This document shows, one piece after another, positions 1 through 8,125 of a DNA stretch of 47,207 nucleotides. The stretch is from Bacillota bacterium (GTDB lineage Bacteria; Bacillota; Clostridia; Oscillospirales; Ruminococcaceae): contig JAEWBS010000124.1 of the NCBI GenBank assembly GCA_023391005.1, forward strand, positions 1-47,207, read 5' to 3'. Position 1 is the stretch's first letter; each line of letters starts with the position of its first letter. Made by a program: the position numbers and the translations under genes. The notes beneath the pieces are model-generated. The model was not told the DNA's origin. It searched no databases and saw only the letters and a list, made by a program, of their open reading frames with translations.

Positions 1-26
1 AAAACGGCTTAGCAATGCGGCTTTTC

Positions 27-102
27 TGGTGGACGATAACGGGCTCGAACCGCTGACCCTTCGCACGTCAAGCGAATGCTCTACCAGCTGAGCTAATCGT
101 CC
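27..102 (-). tRNA. tRNA-Val (anticodon GAC)
   Basis: Read on the minus strand this gives a complete cloverleaf: a 7-bp acceptor stem GGACGAT/ATCGTCC, the D-arm sequence AGCTCAGCTGGTAGAGC, an anticodon stem TTCGC/GCGAA around the loop TTGACGT, and a T-arm containing GGTTCGAGCC. The anticodon GAC (complement at 67-69) reads the valine codon GUC. The 3' CCA is encoded (27-29). No other tRNA is visible next to it in the window. Confidence 0.96.
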
Positions 103-491
103 ATGTCACTTCAAGCGACATTGGCAATTATACAACACCAAAATTAAAAAAGCAAGGGGTTTATCTAACTTTTTTTACATTATTTTTACGAAGGATCGGT
201 CCAAGTGTAAAACACACGAAAAACCGCCCTCAAATTCCGCTTGTTTATGCGGATATTCGCCCAAATCCCAACAGTCGGGCAGGCAAATCTGACAGGCCCA
301 TGCCCTTCTCCTCCCCTCGAGCAGGATGCCAGAAGGAAATCGACAGAAGAATATCTGCACACAGTCGTTCAATCGGCCGCAATCCGGCGTTTAATTGCAA
401 AACAGGGAGATATTCTGAGCATATCGCGTATAAGGGGCTAATTTGACAATTTGCCGCCGCTTTTTCTAGTTAGCATTTTACCTTACTAAAC
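103..491. other. intergenic region, tRNA-Val to ABC importer
   Basis: About 390 bases with no gene that I can support. Short open frames lie on both strands but lack ribosome sites. A TTGACA at 443-448 has no -10 box at the right distance. The right end carries the probable importer promoter, listed separately. Confidence 0.5.
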
Positions 492-500
492 TGTTATAAT
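492..500 (+). promoter_or_regulatory. extended -10 promoter of the amino-acid importer
   Basis: TGTTATAAT fits the extended -10 pattern TGnTATAAT. No good -35 box is seen 16-18 bases upstream, which extended -10 promoters tolerate. The start codon of the binding-protein gene is 40 bases downstream. Confidence 0.5.
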
Positions 501-539
501 AAAGCCTGTTTAACGGTCAATAGAAAGGATGAATGATTA

Positions 540-1457
540 ATGAAAAAGATTTTTTGTGCAACCCTCGCCGCTGCTATGGCGCTTGCCATGACTGCTTGCG
601 GCGGCACTTCAAGCGCTCCGGCATCCGCGGCTGCCCCCTCAGAGGCGCCGTCCGCCGCCTCTGATTCGCCGGTTGTTTCCGCCGTCGTCCCTGAAACAGC
701 AGCCTACATCGAGCTGACCGAGGATCTGGGCGCCGAGCAATACGGCGTGGGCTTTCGCAACGGCGATATCGCCTTCGGCCTTGAGGTTCAAAAGTACTTA
801 GACGAGATGATCGCCGACGGCACCGCCGCCAAAATCTCTGAGAAGTGGTTTGGCACCGACGCCCTCTTTAAGGATCAGGCCTTCATCGAAGAATCCGCCG
901 CGCCCGCCGAGGATAAGTCGCTTGAGACGATCAAGGCCAAGGGCAAATTCATCGTCGGTCTCGACGACAGCTACCCCCCGATGGGCTTCCGTGACGACAA
1001 AAACGAGATTGTCGGTTTCGATATCGATCTCGCGAAGGAAGTTGCCAAGCGCATCGGCGTTGAGGTCGAATTCCAGCCCATTGACTGGGACTCAAAGGAG
1101 CTTGAGCTCAACGGCGGCAAGATCGACTGCATCTGGAACGGCATGACCATCACCCCTGAGCGCATTGCAAACATGTTCTTTGCAAAGCCCTACATAGCCA
1201 ACCAGCAGATCATCATCGTCCCCGCTGCTTCCGGCATCACCGCCAAGGCACAGCTTGAGGGCAAGATTGTCGGCCTGCAAAAGGGCTCCTCCTCGCTTGA
1301 GGCCCTCACCTCCGACCCTGTCGGTGAGAAGGTCAAGGAAATTGTCGAGTATCCCGACAACGTCTCGGCCTATATGGATTTACAGGCCGGACGCATTGAT
1401 GTTTTTGTCGTCGACTCGGTTGTGGGCCGCTACGTCATTTCTCAGAACGCGAAATAA
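540..1457 (+). CDS. amino-acid ABC transporter substrate-binding lipoprotein, apparently circularly permuted
   Basis: Extracytoplasmic binding component of a polar amino-acid ABC importer (SBP_bac_3 family). Residues 1-19 are a lipoprotein signal peptide ending in the lipobox LAMTAC, with Cys20 the lipidated residue. An Ala/Ser/Pro linker follows. Residues ~55-107 (EQYGVGFRNGD ... DGTAAKISEKWFGTD) match the segment that normally ends this family. After a short linker, residues ~127-305 hold the usual first part (GKFIVGLDDSYPP, VGFDIDLAKEVAK, NGMTITPER) and stop just where the missing tail would continue. The domain is therefore complete but in permuted order. The ribosome site GAAAGGA precedes the ATG. 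Permease and ATPase genes follow directly. The family assignment is firm; that the permuted protein folds and binds is inference. Confidence 0.93.
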   Translation: MKKIFCATLAAAMALAMTACGGTSSAPASAAAPSEAPSAASDSPVVSAVVPETAAYIELTEDLGAEQYGVGFRNGDIAFGLEVQKYLDEMIADGTAAKISEKWFGTDALFKDQAFIEESAAPAEDKSLETIKAKGKFIVGLDDSYPPMGFRDDKNEIVGFDIDLAKEVAKRIGVEVEFQPIDWDSKELELNGGKIDCIWNGMTITPERIANMFFAKPYIANQQIIIVPAASGITAKAQLEGKIVGLQKGSSSLEALTSDPVGEKVKEIVEYPDNVSAYMDLQAGRIDVFVVDSVVGRYVISQNAK

Positions 1458-1485
1458 TTAAAACGGGAACGGTGGTCGTACATCC

Positions 1486-2139
1486 ATGCTGAAAAACCTT
1501 TTTGACATCGCCCTTCTGTTGACCGACGGCGTCAAATATACGCTTCTGCTGTTTGCGGTCACCATGGTCGGGTCGATGCCGCTGGGGCTGGCGCTCACGT
1601 TTATGCGCAGCGGTAAAAATGCCGTTCTGCGCGGGATCACCGGCTTTTATGTCTACATCATGCGCGGCACGCCGCTGCTGCTACAGCTTTATTTCTTCTA
1701 TTACGGTCTGCCGTTTATTCCGGGTATGAAAAACGTCATCGTGCTCGACCGCCTGATGGCGGCGATGTTCGCCTTTGTGTTAAACTACGCGGCTTATTTC
1801 TGCGAGATATTCCGCGGGGGCATCATCTCGGTGGACAAGGGCCAGTATGAGGCCGCGCGGGTGCTCGGCTTCTCAAAGGCGCAGACGCTGTTTAAGATCG
1901 TACTGCCGCAGATGCTGCGGGTGTCGCTGCCTGCCATCGCCAACGAGAGCATCACGCTCGTTAAGGATACGGCGCTGGTCACCGTTATCGGCGTGACCGA
2001 GATTTTATATTTTGCCAAGGCGACGGTCAACCGTCAGGCGGTCTTTACGGCATACCCGGTGGCGGCGGTGTTCTATCTGCTCATGACCTGGGTCATCACA
2101 CGGCTGTTCGACATGCTCGAGCGCAAATACAGCTTTTAA
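1486..2139 (+). CDS. amino-acid ABC transporter permease (HisM/GlnP family)
   Basis: Integral-membrane subunit of the importer, 217 residues, the usual length. The N-terminal part has the family pattern of hydrophobic helices with MRGTPLLLQLYFFYYGLP. The EAA loop that contacts the ATPase reads roughly EAARVLGFSKAQTLFKIVLPQ, followed by LPAIANESITLVKDTALV. Only one permease gene is present, so the channel is probably a homodimer. The gene lies 28 bases after the binding-protein gene and 14 before the ATPase gene. The ribosome site is weak. Confidence 0.93.
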   Translation: MLKNLFDIALLLTDGVKYTLLLFAVTMVGSMPLGLALTFMRSGKNAVLRGITGFYVYIMRGTPLLLQLYFFYYGLPFIPGMKNVIVLDRLMAAMFAFVLNYAAYFCEIFRGGIISVDKGQYEAARVLGFSKAQTLFKIVLPQMLRVSLPAIANESITLVKDTALVTVIGVTEILYFAKATVNRQAVFTAYPVAAVFYLLMTWVITRLFDMLERKYSF

Positions 2140-2153
2140 GGGGGCGCGTTAGG

Positions 2154-2897
2154 ATGAATATTATTGAAGTGCGCGACCTCAAAAAAAGCTTTGGCGACGT
2201 CAAGGTGCTCGACGGCGTCTCGTTCTCGGTCGAAAAGGGCGAGGCTATTGCGGTTATCGGCCCCTCAGGCTCAGGCAAAAGCACCATGCTGCGCTGCCTA
2301 ATTGGCTTAGAGCACGCCGACGGCGGCGACATCATCATTGAGGGCGACCCGCTCATGCAAAACGGCGTCTATGTCGCCGACGCGCAGATGCGCAAGGCCA
2401 GCGCCAAAATGGGCATGGTGTTCCAGAGCTTCAACCTCTTTCCGCACATGACGGTGCTCGATAATCTGATCGCGGCCCCGACCATGGTGCGCAAGGAGAG
2501 CAAAGCCGAAGCGATCGACCGCGCCCGCGCACTATTGAGCGACGTCGGACTGCTGGATAAAGCCAATATCCATCCGTCGGCCTTGTCAGGCGGACAAAAG
2601 CAGCGGGTGGCGATTGCCCGCGCGCTGATGATGAGCCCCGACCTGCTGCTGTTTGACGAGCCGACCTCGTCACTGGATCCCCAGTTGACCGCCGAGGTGC
2701 TCGCCGTCATGAAAAAGCTGGTCAAACAGCGCATGACAATGATTGTTGTCACCCACGAGATGGGCTTTGCCCGTGAGGCGGCCGACAGGGTCATGTTCAT
2801 GTGCGACTGTAACATCGTTGAGATGGGGTCGACTCAAGAGATTTTTGACCATCCCAAGGACCCGCGCATCCGCGAATTCATTCAAAGCATCTTATAA
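2154..2897 (+). CDS. amino-acid ABC transporter ATP-binding protein (GlnQ/HisP type)
   Basis: Cytoplasmic ATPase that powers the importer, 247 residues. Visible motifs are Walker A GPSGSGKST (about residues 36-44), a Q-loop in MVFQSFNLFPHMTVLDN, the ABC signature LSGGQKQRVAIARAL, Walker B LLLFDEPTSSLDP and the switch histidine in VTHEMGFAREAADR. It closes the three-gene operon, and a strong intrinsic terminator follows 4 bases after the stop codon. The substrate cannot be told from the ATPase; polar amino-acid class is the safe level. Confidence 0.95.
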   Translation: MNIIEVRDLKKSFGDVKVLDGVSFSVEKGEAIAVIGPSGSGKSTMLRCLIGLEHADGGDIIIEGDPLMQNGVYVADAQMRKASAKMGMVFQSFNLFPHMTVLDNLIAAPTMVRKESKAEAIDRARALLSDVGLLDKANIHPSALSGGQKQRVAIARALMMSPDLLLFDEPTSSLDPQLTAEVLAVMKKLVKQRMTMIVVTHEMGFAREAADRVMFMCDCNIVEMGSTQEIFDHPKDPRIREFIQSIL

Positions 2898-2900
2898 ACT

Positions 2901-2944
2901 CAGGCTGTATTGCATTTAAAGTCGTGCAATACAGCCTGTTTTTT
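2901..2944 (+). terminator. intrinsic terminator of the amino-acid importer operon
   Basis: A perfect 14-bp stem (2901-2914 with 2925-2938) around a 10-base loop is followed by six T residues (2939-2944). Confidence 0.92.
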
Positions 2945-3015
2945 GCACTTTTTCGTGTGCTTTATCATATCATACTACTGGAATAGAGGTAAAAAAAGCA
3001 TGCGGGAGGTTTGCT

Positions 3016-3747
3016 ATGCCAACGATTTATTTGAGTCCCTCAACGCAGGAGGGTAACTTTTATGTCACCGGCGGCTCGGAAGAATACCATATGAACCAAC
3101 TGGCCGACGCACTCGAGCCTTACTTACGTGCCAATGCCATCAACTTTAAACGCAACAATCCCAACCAGAGTGCCGTACAGAACATCCGCGAATCCAACGC
3201 CGGGGACTACGCGCTGCATCTGGCGCTGCACTCCAACGCCGCGCCGGTTTACGGCAGCATGCGCGGCGTGGACATCTATTACTTCCCCGGCAGCCGCTCG
3301 GGGCAGCGCGCCGCCGATATCGCCGTGCGCCGCTTTAAAGAGATCTATCCGCTGCCCGACCGGGTGCGGGCGCTGCCCACCACAAGACTTGGCGAGGTGG
3401 ATAAGGTCAAGGCCCCCTCTTTGTTCCTCGAAATTGGCTACCACGACAACGAGCAGGACGCCAACTGGGTCATCGACAACACCGACACAATCGCAAGAAC
3501 CATCGGCCAGGTGCTCGCCGAATATTTTGGGCAGCCGTTTGTGACGCCCATCACGCCGCAGCAGGCAACCGTAAGGACCTCGGGCACCAACCTGAATCTG
3601 CGTGCCCGCCCAAACACCTCGGCCGCCGTCATCGGCAGCATCCCCAACGGCGCCAGAGTGACGGTCTACGGCTTGCTGCCTGAATGGGCCAGCGTCTCTT
3701 ACAATAATAAGGAAGGCTTTGTCAGCAGAAGGTATTTGAATATGTGA
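3016..3747 (+). CDS. N-acetylmuramoyl-L-alanine amidase (Amidase_3) with C-terminal SH3 domain
   Basis: Zinc amidase that cuts the bond between N-acetylmuramic acid and L-alanine in peptidoglycan. The N-terminal ~175 residues hold family motifs: YALHLALHSNAA (metal-ligand His) and the catalytic-Glu region SLFLEIGYHDN. Residues ~185-243 form a bacterial SH3 domain (NLNLRARPNTSAAVIGSIPNGARVTV), a usual wall-binding module. No signal peptide or membrane segment is visible, unlike secreted amidases, so export or a phage/spore-lysis role is unclear. The ribosome site GGGAGGT precedes the ATG. It is a single gene with its own terminator. Confidence 0.9.
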   Translation: MPTIYLSPSTQEGNFYVTGGSEEYHMNQLADALEPYLRANAINFKRNNPNQSAVQNIRESNAGDYALHLALHSNAAPVYGSMRGVDIYYFPGSRSGQRAADIAVRRFKEIYPLPDRVRALPTTRLGEVDKVKAPSLFLEIGYHDNEQDANWVIDNTDTIARTIGQVLAEYFGQPFVTPITPQQATVRTSGTNLNLRARPNTSAAVIGSIPNGARVTVYGLLPEWASVSYNNKEGFVSRRYLNM

Positions 3748-3791
3748 TGCTTTTAAAGCAGATATTGTGCGGCTGCTTTGAGGCCAGACAT

Positions 3792-3842
3792 AAAATCAAT
3801 TGAAGCGAGCGGTGCAAGAGGCTCGCTTCAATTGATTTTTAT
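3792..3842. terminator. bidirectional intrinsic terminator after the amidase gene
   Basis: A perfect 19-bp inverted repeat (3792-3810 with 3821-3839) with a 10-base loop, bounded by A residues on the left and T residues on the right, so it can work in both directions. Confidence 0.9.
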
Positions 3843-3863
3843 GCTTTATAAACGAGGGTATGC

Positions 3864-4028
3864 TTACATAAACAAAGACAACGCGCAATAGACCAACAGC
3901 AACGCCATAACGGTGTTGGTCACTCTAGCGTATCGCGAAAACAGCAGCTCAATGAGTATGCTGATCTACTACGCCAGATAAACAGCCGCTACCGCGGAAG
4001 CCGCCAAAAAAGCTGTGGTTTTGGATTT
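3864..4028 (-). pseudogene. possible remnant of a membrane-protein gene
   Basis: On the minus strand one frame reads as a hydrophobic tail (KSKTTAFLAASAVAAVYLA, then ISILIELLFSRYARV, then VMALLLVYCALSLFM and a stop). It is interrupted by two adjacent TAG codons (complements at 3966-3971). It has no start and no ribosome site. It looks like the decayed end of a transporter gene. The evidence is only composition and hydrophobic pattern, so a chance frame is possible. It lies in the ~550-base gap between the amidase gene and secA, which otherwise holds a terminator and the secA promoter. Confidence 0.3.
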
Positions 4029-4126
4029 TTAAACAAACCCGCCGCTCGCGCCGTGCTTTTGCCGCATATCTGCGGCCGATAATGGTTTTTTCATCGAGAA
4101 TTCGTTAAACGTTTACAGCTTTCTCT

Positions 4127-4155
4127 TTGACATCCGGGCTGTTTCGGGCTACAAT
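4127..4155 (+). promoter_or_regulatory. sigma-A promoter of secA
   Basis: TTGACA (4127-4132), a 17-base spacer, then TACAAT (4150-4155). It gives a leader of about 135 bases to the secA start. Confidence 0.85.
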
Positions 4156-4297
4156 ACTAAATGGCACCAAAACGTGCTGGTAATAAATTGAATTTCATCT
4201 TTACAGGCGCGCCGCGCTTATTCCGATGCCAAACGCGGGCAAAATGAATGAATACGAAACTGATTTAAAAATTAAGGATAAAAAAGAGGTATCGCCA

Positions 4298-7021
4298 ATG
4301 GGCATTTTTGACAAAATATTCGGGAACTACTCCGATAAGGAGCTAAAGCGCATCCGGCCGATTGCTGACAGCGTCATCGCGCTCGAAGAAAAATACGCCG
4401 CGCTCACCGACACCGAGCTCAAGGCTGTCACCCCCGCCCTAAAAGCTCGTTTGCAGGCGGGCGAAACGCTCGACGACATTCTGCCCGACGCATTCGCGGC
4501 CTGCCGCGAGGCGGCCTGGCGCGTGCTGGGCATGAAGCACTTCCCCGTACAGATTATCGGCGGCGTTGTGTTGCATCAGGGCCGCATCGCCGAGATGAAA
4601 ACCGGCGAGGGTAAAACGCTGGTCGCCACGCTGCCCTCTTATCTCAACGCGCTCTCGGGGCAGGGTGTTCACATCGTTACGGTCAACGACTATCTGGCCC
4701 GCCGCGATAGCGAGTGGATGGGTAAGGTGCACCGCTTTATGGGGCTGTCGGTCGGTTTGGCCGTGCCCGGCATGGAAAACGACGAAAAGCGCCGCGCCTA
4801 TGCCTGCGACATCACCTACGCCACCAACAACGAGCTGGGTTTTGACTATCTGCGAGACAACATGGTCGTCTATAAAGAGCAAATGACGCAGCGCGGTCAT
4901 GCTTTTGCCATCGTCGACGAGGTTGACTCGATCCTGATCGACGAAGCGAGAACCCCGCTGATCATCTCGGGGCAGGGCGATAAGTCGAGCGATCTTTATG
5001 AGCGCGCCGATAAATTTGCCAAAACTCTGACCCGTACCAAGGTGACCGAGCTGGACGACAAGCAGGAGCAAGAGGTCTTGGAGGGCGACTATATCGTCGA
5101 CGAAAAGGCTCGCACCGCCACGCTGACCCAGTCGGGCATCAAAAAAGCTGAGCGTTATTTCGGCATTGAGAACCTCACCGACGCTGAGAACATCACGGTG
5201 TCGCATCATATCAATCAGGCGATTAAGGCCAACGGCATCATGCAGCGCGATGTCGACTACGTCGTCAAGGACGACGAGGTCATCATCGTCGACGAGTTCA
5301 CCGGCCGCCTGATGATCGGCCGCCGCTACAACGAGGGGCTGCATCAGGCCATCGAAGCCAAAGAGGGCGTGAAGGTCGAGCGTGAGAGCAAGACGCTCGC
5401 GACCATCACCTTCCAAAACTATTTCAGAATGTACAAAAAGCTCTCGGGCATGACCGGTACGGCGCTGACCGAGGAGAACGAATTCCGCGAGATTTATAAC
5501 CTTGACGTTATCGTCATCCCCACCAACCGCCCGATCGTTCGTCAGGATTATGACGACGTTATCTACCGCACCGAAAAGGGCAAATACAACGCCGTCATCG
5601 AGCAGGTGGCCGAGTGCCACGAAAAAGGACAGCCGGTGCTGGTTGGTACCATCACCATCGACAAGTCCGAGCTGCTCTCGTCGATGCTCAAGCGGCGCGG
5701 CATCAAGCACGAGGTGCTCAACGCCAAATATCACGAGCGCGAGGCCGCCATTGTCGCGCAGGCCGGTCAGTTTGGCGCGGTCACCATCGCGACCAACATG
5801 GCAGGCCGAGGCACCGACATTATGCTCGGCGGTAACGCGGAGTTTTTGGCCAAGAACGAAATGCGCCGTCAGGGCGTCTCCGAGGAGCTGATCGAGCAGT
5901 CGACCGGCCACGCCGACACCGACGACGCCGACATTATCGCGGCGAGAAAGCAATACGCCGAGCTGTATGAGAAGTTCCGGCAGCAGATCACCCCCGAGGC
6001 CGAAAAGGTCAAGGCGGCGGGCGGCTTATTTATCATCGGCACCGAGCGTCACGAGTCCCGCCGCATCGACAACCAGCTGCGCGGCCGTTCGGGCCGTCAG
6101 GGCGACCCGGGCGAATCCCGCTTCTTCCTGTCCTTAGAGGACGACCTCATGCGCCTGTTTGGCGGCGACCGTATCCAGAATTTGATGGATACGCTCAAGG
6201 TCGACGAGGAAACGCCGATCGAGGCAAAGCTCTTGTCCTCGACAATTCAGTCGGCACAGGCCAAGGTTGAGGGACGCAACTTCTCGACCCGTAAAAACGT
6301 ACTGCAATTTGACGACGTCATGAACCGCCAGCGCGAGATGATCTATTCGCAGCGCCGCGCGGTCATCGACGGCGACGACATCCGCGAGACGGTGCTGCGC
6401 ATGTTCGACGGCGTCGTCACCGACGCGGTCGATTCCTACCTGCCCGCACAGGCCGAGACCGAAAGCTGGAACCTAGCCGGCCTGCGCGATTATCTCTTGG
6501 GCTGGATCACCGACAAGGACGACCTCAACTATACGCTCGGCGATCTCGACCGCCTCGGGCGCGACGCCATCCGCGAGCAGTTGCAGCAGAAGGCACACGA
6601 CCGCTACGCAACTCGCGAAAAGGAGTGGGGCGACAACCTGACCCGTGACCTTGAGCGCATGATTCTCTTGAAAAATGTCGATCTGCACTGGATGGATCAC
6701 ATCGACGCCATGGATGAGCTGCGGCGCGGCATCTATCTGCGCAGTTACGGCCAGCGCGACCCGGTTGTTGAATACCGTGTCGAAGGCTCGGACATGTATG
6801 ACGCGATGGTGCAGGCGATCCGCGAAGACACTGTGAAAATGTTGCTAACCGTCCGCGTGCGCATTGAAGCGCCGGTCGAGCGCGAGCAGGTGGCAAAGCC
6901 CACCGAGCCGGTGCCGGACGGCACCGCCAGACCGGTGCAGCGCAAAGCGGGCAAGGTGGGCCGAAACGATCCCTGCCCCTGCGGCAGCGGCAAGAAATAT
7001 AAGCACTGCTGTGGCAGATAA
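4298..7021 (+). CDS. secA: preprotein translocase subunit SecA
   Basis: ATP-driven motor that pushes unfolded preproteins through SecYEG. The chosen ATG gives the family start MGIFDKIFGNYSDKELKRI and is preceded by AAGAGGT; the frame stays open 24 codons upstream, but that extension is atypical. About 907 residues. Seen in order: Walker A MKTGEGKTLVATLP, VHIVTVNDYLARRD, the DEAD-like box VDEVDSILIDEARTPLIISG, the preprotein cross-linking domain, TNMAGRGTDIMLGGN and GTERHESRRIDNQLRGRSGRQGDPG (helicase motifs), then the scaffold. The C-terminal zinc tail is CPCGSGKKYKHCC. It is transcribed alone between a strong promoter and a terminator. Confidence 0.98.
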   Translation: MGIFDKIFGNYSDKELKRIRPIADSVIALEEKYAALTDTELKAVTPALKARLQAGETLDDILPDAFAACREAAWRVLGMKHFPVQIIGGVVLHQGRIAEMKTGEGKTLVATLPSYLNALSGQGVHIVTVNDYLARRDSEWMGKVHRFMGLSVGLAVPGMENDEKRRAYACDITYATNNELGFDYLRDNMVVYKEQMTQRGHAFAIVDEVDSILIDEARTPLIISGQGDKSSDLYERADKFAKTLTRTKVTELDDKQEQEVLEGDYIVDEKARTATLTQSGIKKAERYFGIENLTDAENITVSHHINQAIKANGIMQRDVDYVVKDDEVIIVDEFTGRLMIGRRYNEGLHQAIEAKEGVKVERESKTLATITFQNYFRMYKKLSGMTGTALTEENEFREIYNLDVIVIPTNRPIVRQDYDDVIYRTEKGKYNAVIEQVAECHEKGQPVLVGTITIDKSELLSSMLKRRGIKHEVLNAKYHEREAAIVAQAGQFGAVTIATNMAGRGTDIMLGGNAEFLAKNEMRRQGVSEELIEQSTGHADTDDADIIAARKQYAELYEKFRQQITPEAEKVKAAGGLFIIGTERHESRRIDNQLRGRSGRQGDPGESRFFLSLEDDLMRLFGGDRIQNLMDTLKVDEETPIEAKLLSSTIQSAQAKVEGRNFSTRKNVLQFDDVMNRQREMIYSQRRAVIDGDDIRETVLRMFDGVVTDAVDSYLPAQAETESWNLAGLRDYLLGWITDKDDLNYTLGDLDRLGRDAIREQLQQKAHDRYATREKEWGDNLTRDLERMILLKNVDLHWMDHIDAMDELRRGIYLRSYGQRDPVVEYRVEGSDMYDAMVQAIREDTVKMLLTVRVRIEAPVEREQVAKPTEPVPDGTARPVQRKAGKVGRNDPCPCGSGKKYKHCCGR

Positions 7022-7043
7022 GCCGCCAGCATCATAAAATCAA

Positions 7044-7079
7044 CAGGCCGCCGCAGCGCATGCGGCGGCCTGATTTTTT
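7044..7079 (+). terminator. intrinsic terminator of secA
   Basis: A 12-bp GC-rich stem (7044-7055 with 7061-7072) with a 5-base loop is followed by A and six T residues. Confidence 0.93.
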
Positions 7080-7258
7080 GCGCCTCTGACTTTTATTTTC
7101 TAATAAGGCAAAAATTTGAAAGCGTTTTAACACTTTATTATTAATGAAGCGGCGTTTGGTCCCATAGGTATGAAAGCAGGGGCTTGTGCTACATAAACAT
7201 CGATAGCGCACTATCCTTTGGGATTTTATCTTAAAACGGTAATTTCTTCTAAAAAGCT

Positions 7259-7286
7259 TTCATTCTCGGGCCATCTGTTGTATGAT
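7259..7286 (+). promoter_or_regulatory. possible promoter of the ABC efflux locus
   Basis: TATGAT (7281-7286) preceded at 16 bases by TTCATT (7259-7264), a weak -35 match. The rest of the 320-base gap (7080-7400) shows no gene with a ribosome site. Confidence 0.35.
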
Positions 7287-7400
7287 AATGTTTTACAGCA
7301 TGATCGTCTGCTGTTTGGTTACTTTGCCGTATATCAGTGGGCTTTGCTTCGCGTATCGTGCAGACATCGCTATCGCCGACGTAAAAAGAGAGGTGTCCCC

Positions 7401-8081
7401 GTGTTAGAACTCTACAAGCTTCAAAAAAGCTTCGATAAAAGGCAGCCCGTTTTAAAAGATATCAGCCTTGCACTGGCACCGGGCGCCGCCATCTGCATCG
7501 CCGGTCAAAATGCCACCGGCAAAACCACGCTGCTGCGCACGGCTTGCGGGCTGATTTCGCCCGACGCGGGCACCGTCAGCTGCGACGGCAAAATCGCCTT
7601 TGTCCCGCAGGAGCCCGCACTGCTGCCGGAGCTCACGGTGCGCGATAATCTCAAGCTGTGGTACGCGGCACAGGGCTTACGTGGCCCAACCTTTTCCGCT
7701 CCCTCGCCAGAGGGGTTGCTCGGCCTTGGCCCCTTTGAGAAAAAGCGCGCGGGCGCCCTTTCGGGCGGGATGAAAAAGCGCCTGTCGATTGCGGCCGCGC
7801 TCGTGGGGCAGCCTGGCTACCTGCTGCTTGACGAGCCCTTTGCCGCGCTCGACGCGCCGGGCAGCCGCACACTTTCACAGCTGCTATGTCGCTTAAAGTC
7901 GGGGGGCATGGGCATTTTATTGACATCGCACGAGCCGCAGCAGATTGCTGCGCTGGCCGACAAGCTGTTCCTGCTACAGGATGGGCGGTTCTCGGCGGCG
8001 CTGGCGCTCAAAGACCTGCCCGAAGCACAGCGTCACCACAGCATTTTAACCCTGCTTTTTAGTGGTGTACACGCTATATAA
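7401..8081 (+). CDS. ABC transporter ATP-binding protein (ABC-2/efflux type)
   Basis: Small ATPase subunit of an ABC transporter. The GTG start at 7401 is chosen because GAGAGGTG lies just upstream and VLELYKLQKSF is a normal domain start; the open frame reaching further upstream is unlike any ABC protein. About 226 residues. Motifs: Walker A GQNATGKTT (Ala-Thr in place of the usual Ser-Gly/Cys-Gly), signature LSGGMKKRLSIAAAL, Walker B YLLLDEPFAALD and switch His in LTSHEPQQ. Probable partners are the two membrane proteins starting at 10623 and 11752. Substrate unknown. Confidence 0.88.
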   Translation: MLELYKLQKSFDKRQPVLKDISLALAPGAAICIAGQNATGKTTLLRTACGLISPDAGTVSCDGKIAFVPQEPALLPELTVRDNLKLWYAAQGLRGPTFSAPSPEGLLGLGPFEKKRAGALSGGMKKRLSIAAALVGQPGYLLLDEPFAALDAPGSRTLSQLLCRLKSGGMGILLTSHEPQQIAALADKLFLLQDGRFSAALALKDLPEAQRHHSILTLLFSGVHAI

Positions 8082-8125
8082 CCATGCCGTATAACGGCCA
8101 TGAGAGAATAACAGGAGGATTTTTG

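Noticed and set aside
443..448. TTGACA as -35 box of the amino-acid importer
   Set aside because: No -10 box at 16-18 bases; the TATAAT at 495 is 46 bases away and has its own extended TG.
4226..4297. 24-codon upstream extension of secA, or a SecM-like leader peptide
   Set aside because: SecA proteins start at MGIFDKIFG and a good ribosome site precedes that ATG. The extension has no arrest-like sequence and no hydrophobic segment.
4439..5953. 504-residue open frame antisense to secA
   Set aside because: It lies wholly opposite secA, has no ribosome site, and its Asp/Val/His-rich sequence is what the complement of GC-rich codons gives.
7218..7400. 61-codon N-terminal extension of the ABC ATPase
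   Set aside because: It contains no ABC-domain sequence. GAGAGGTG before the GTG at 7401 and the usual domain start favour the short form.
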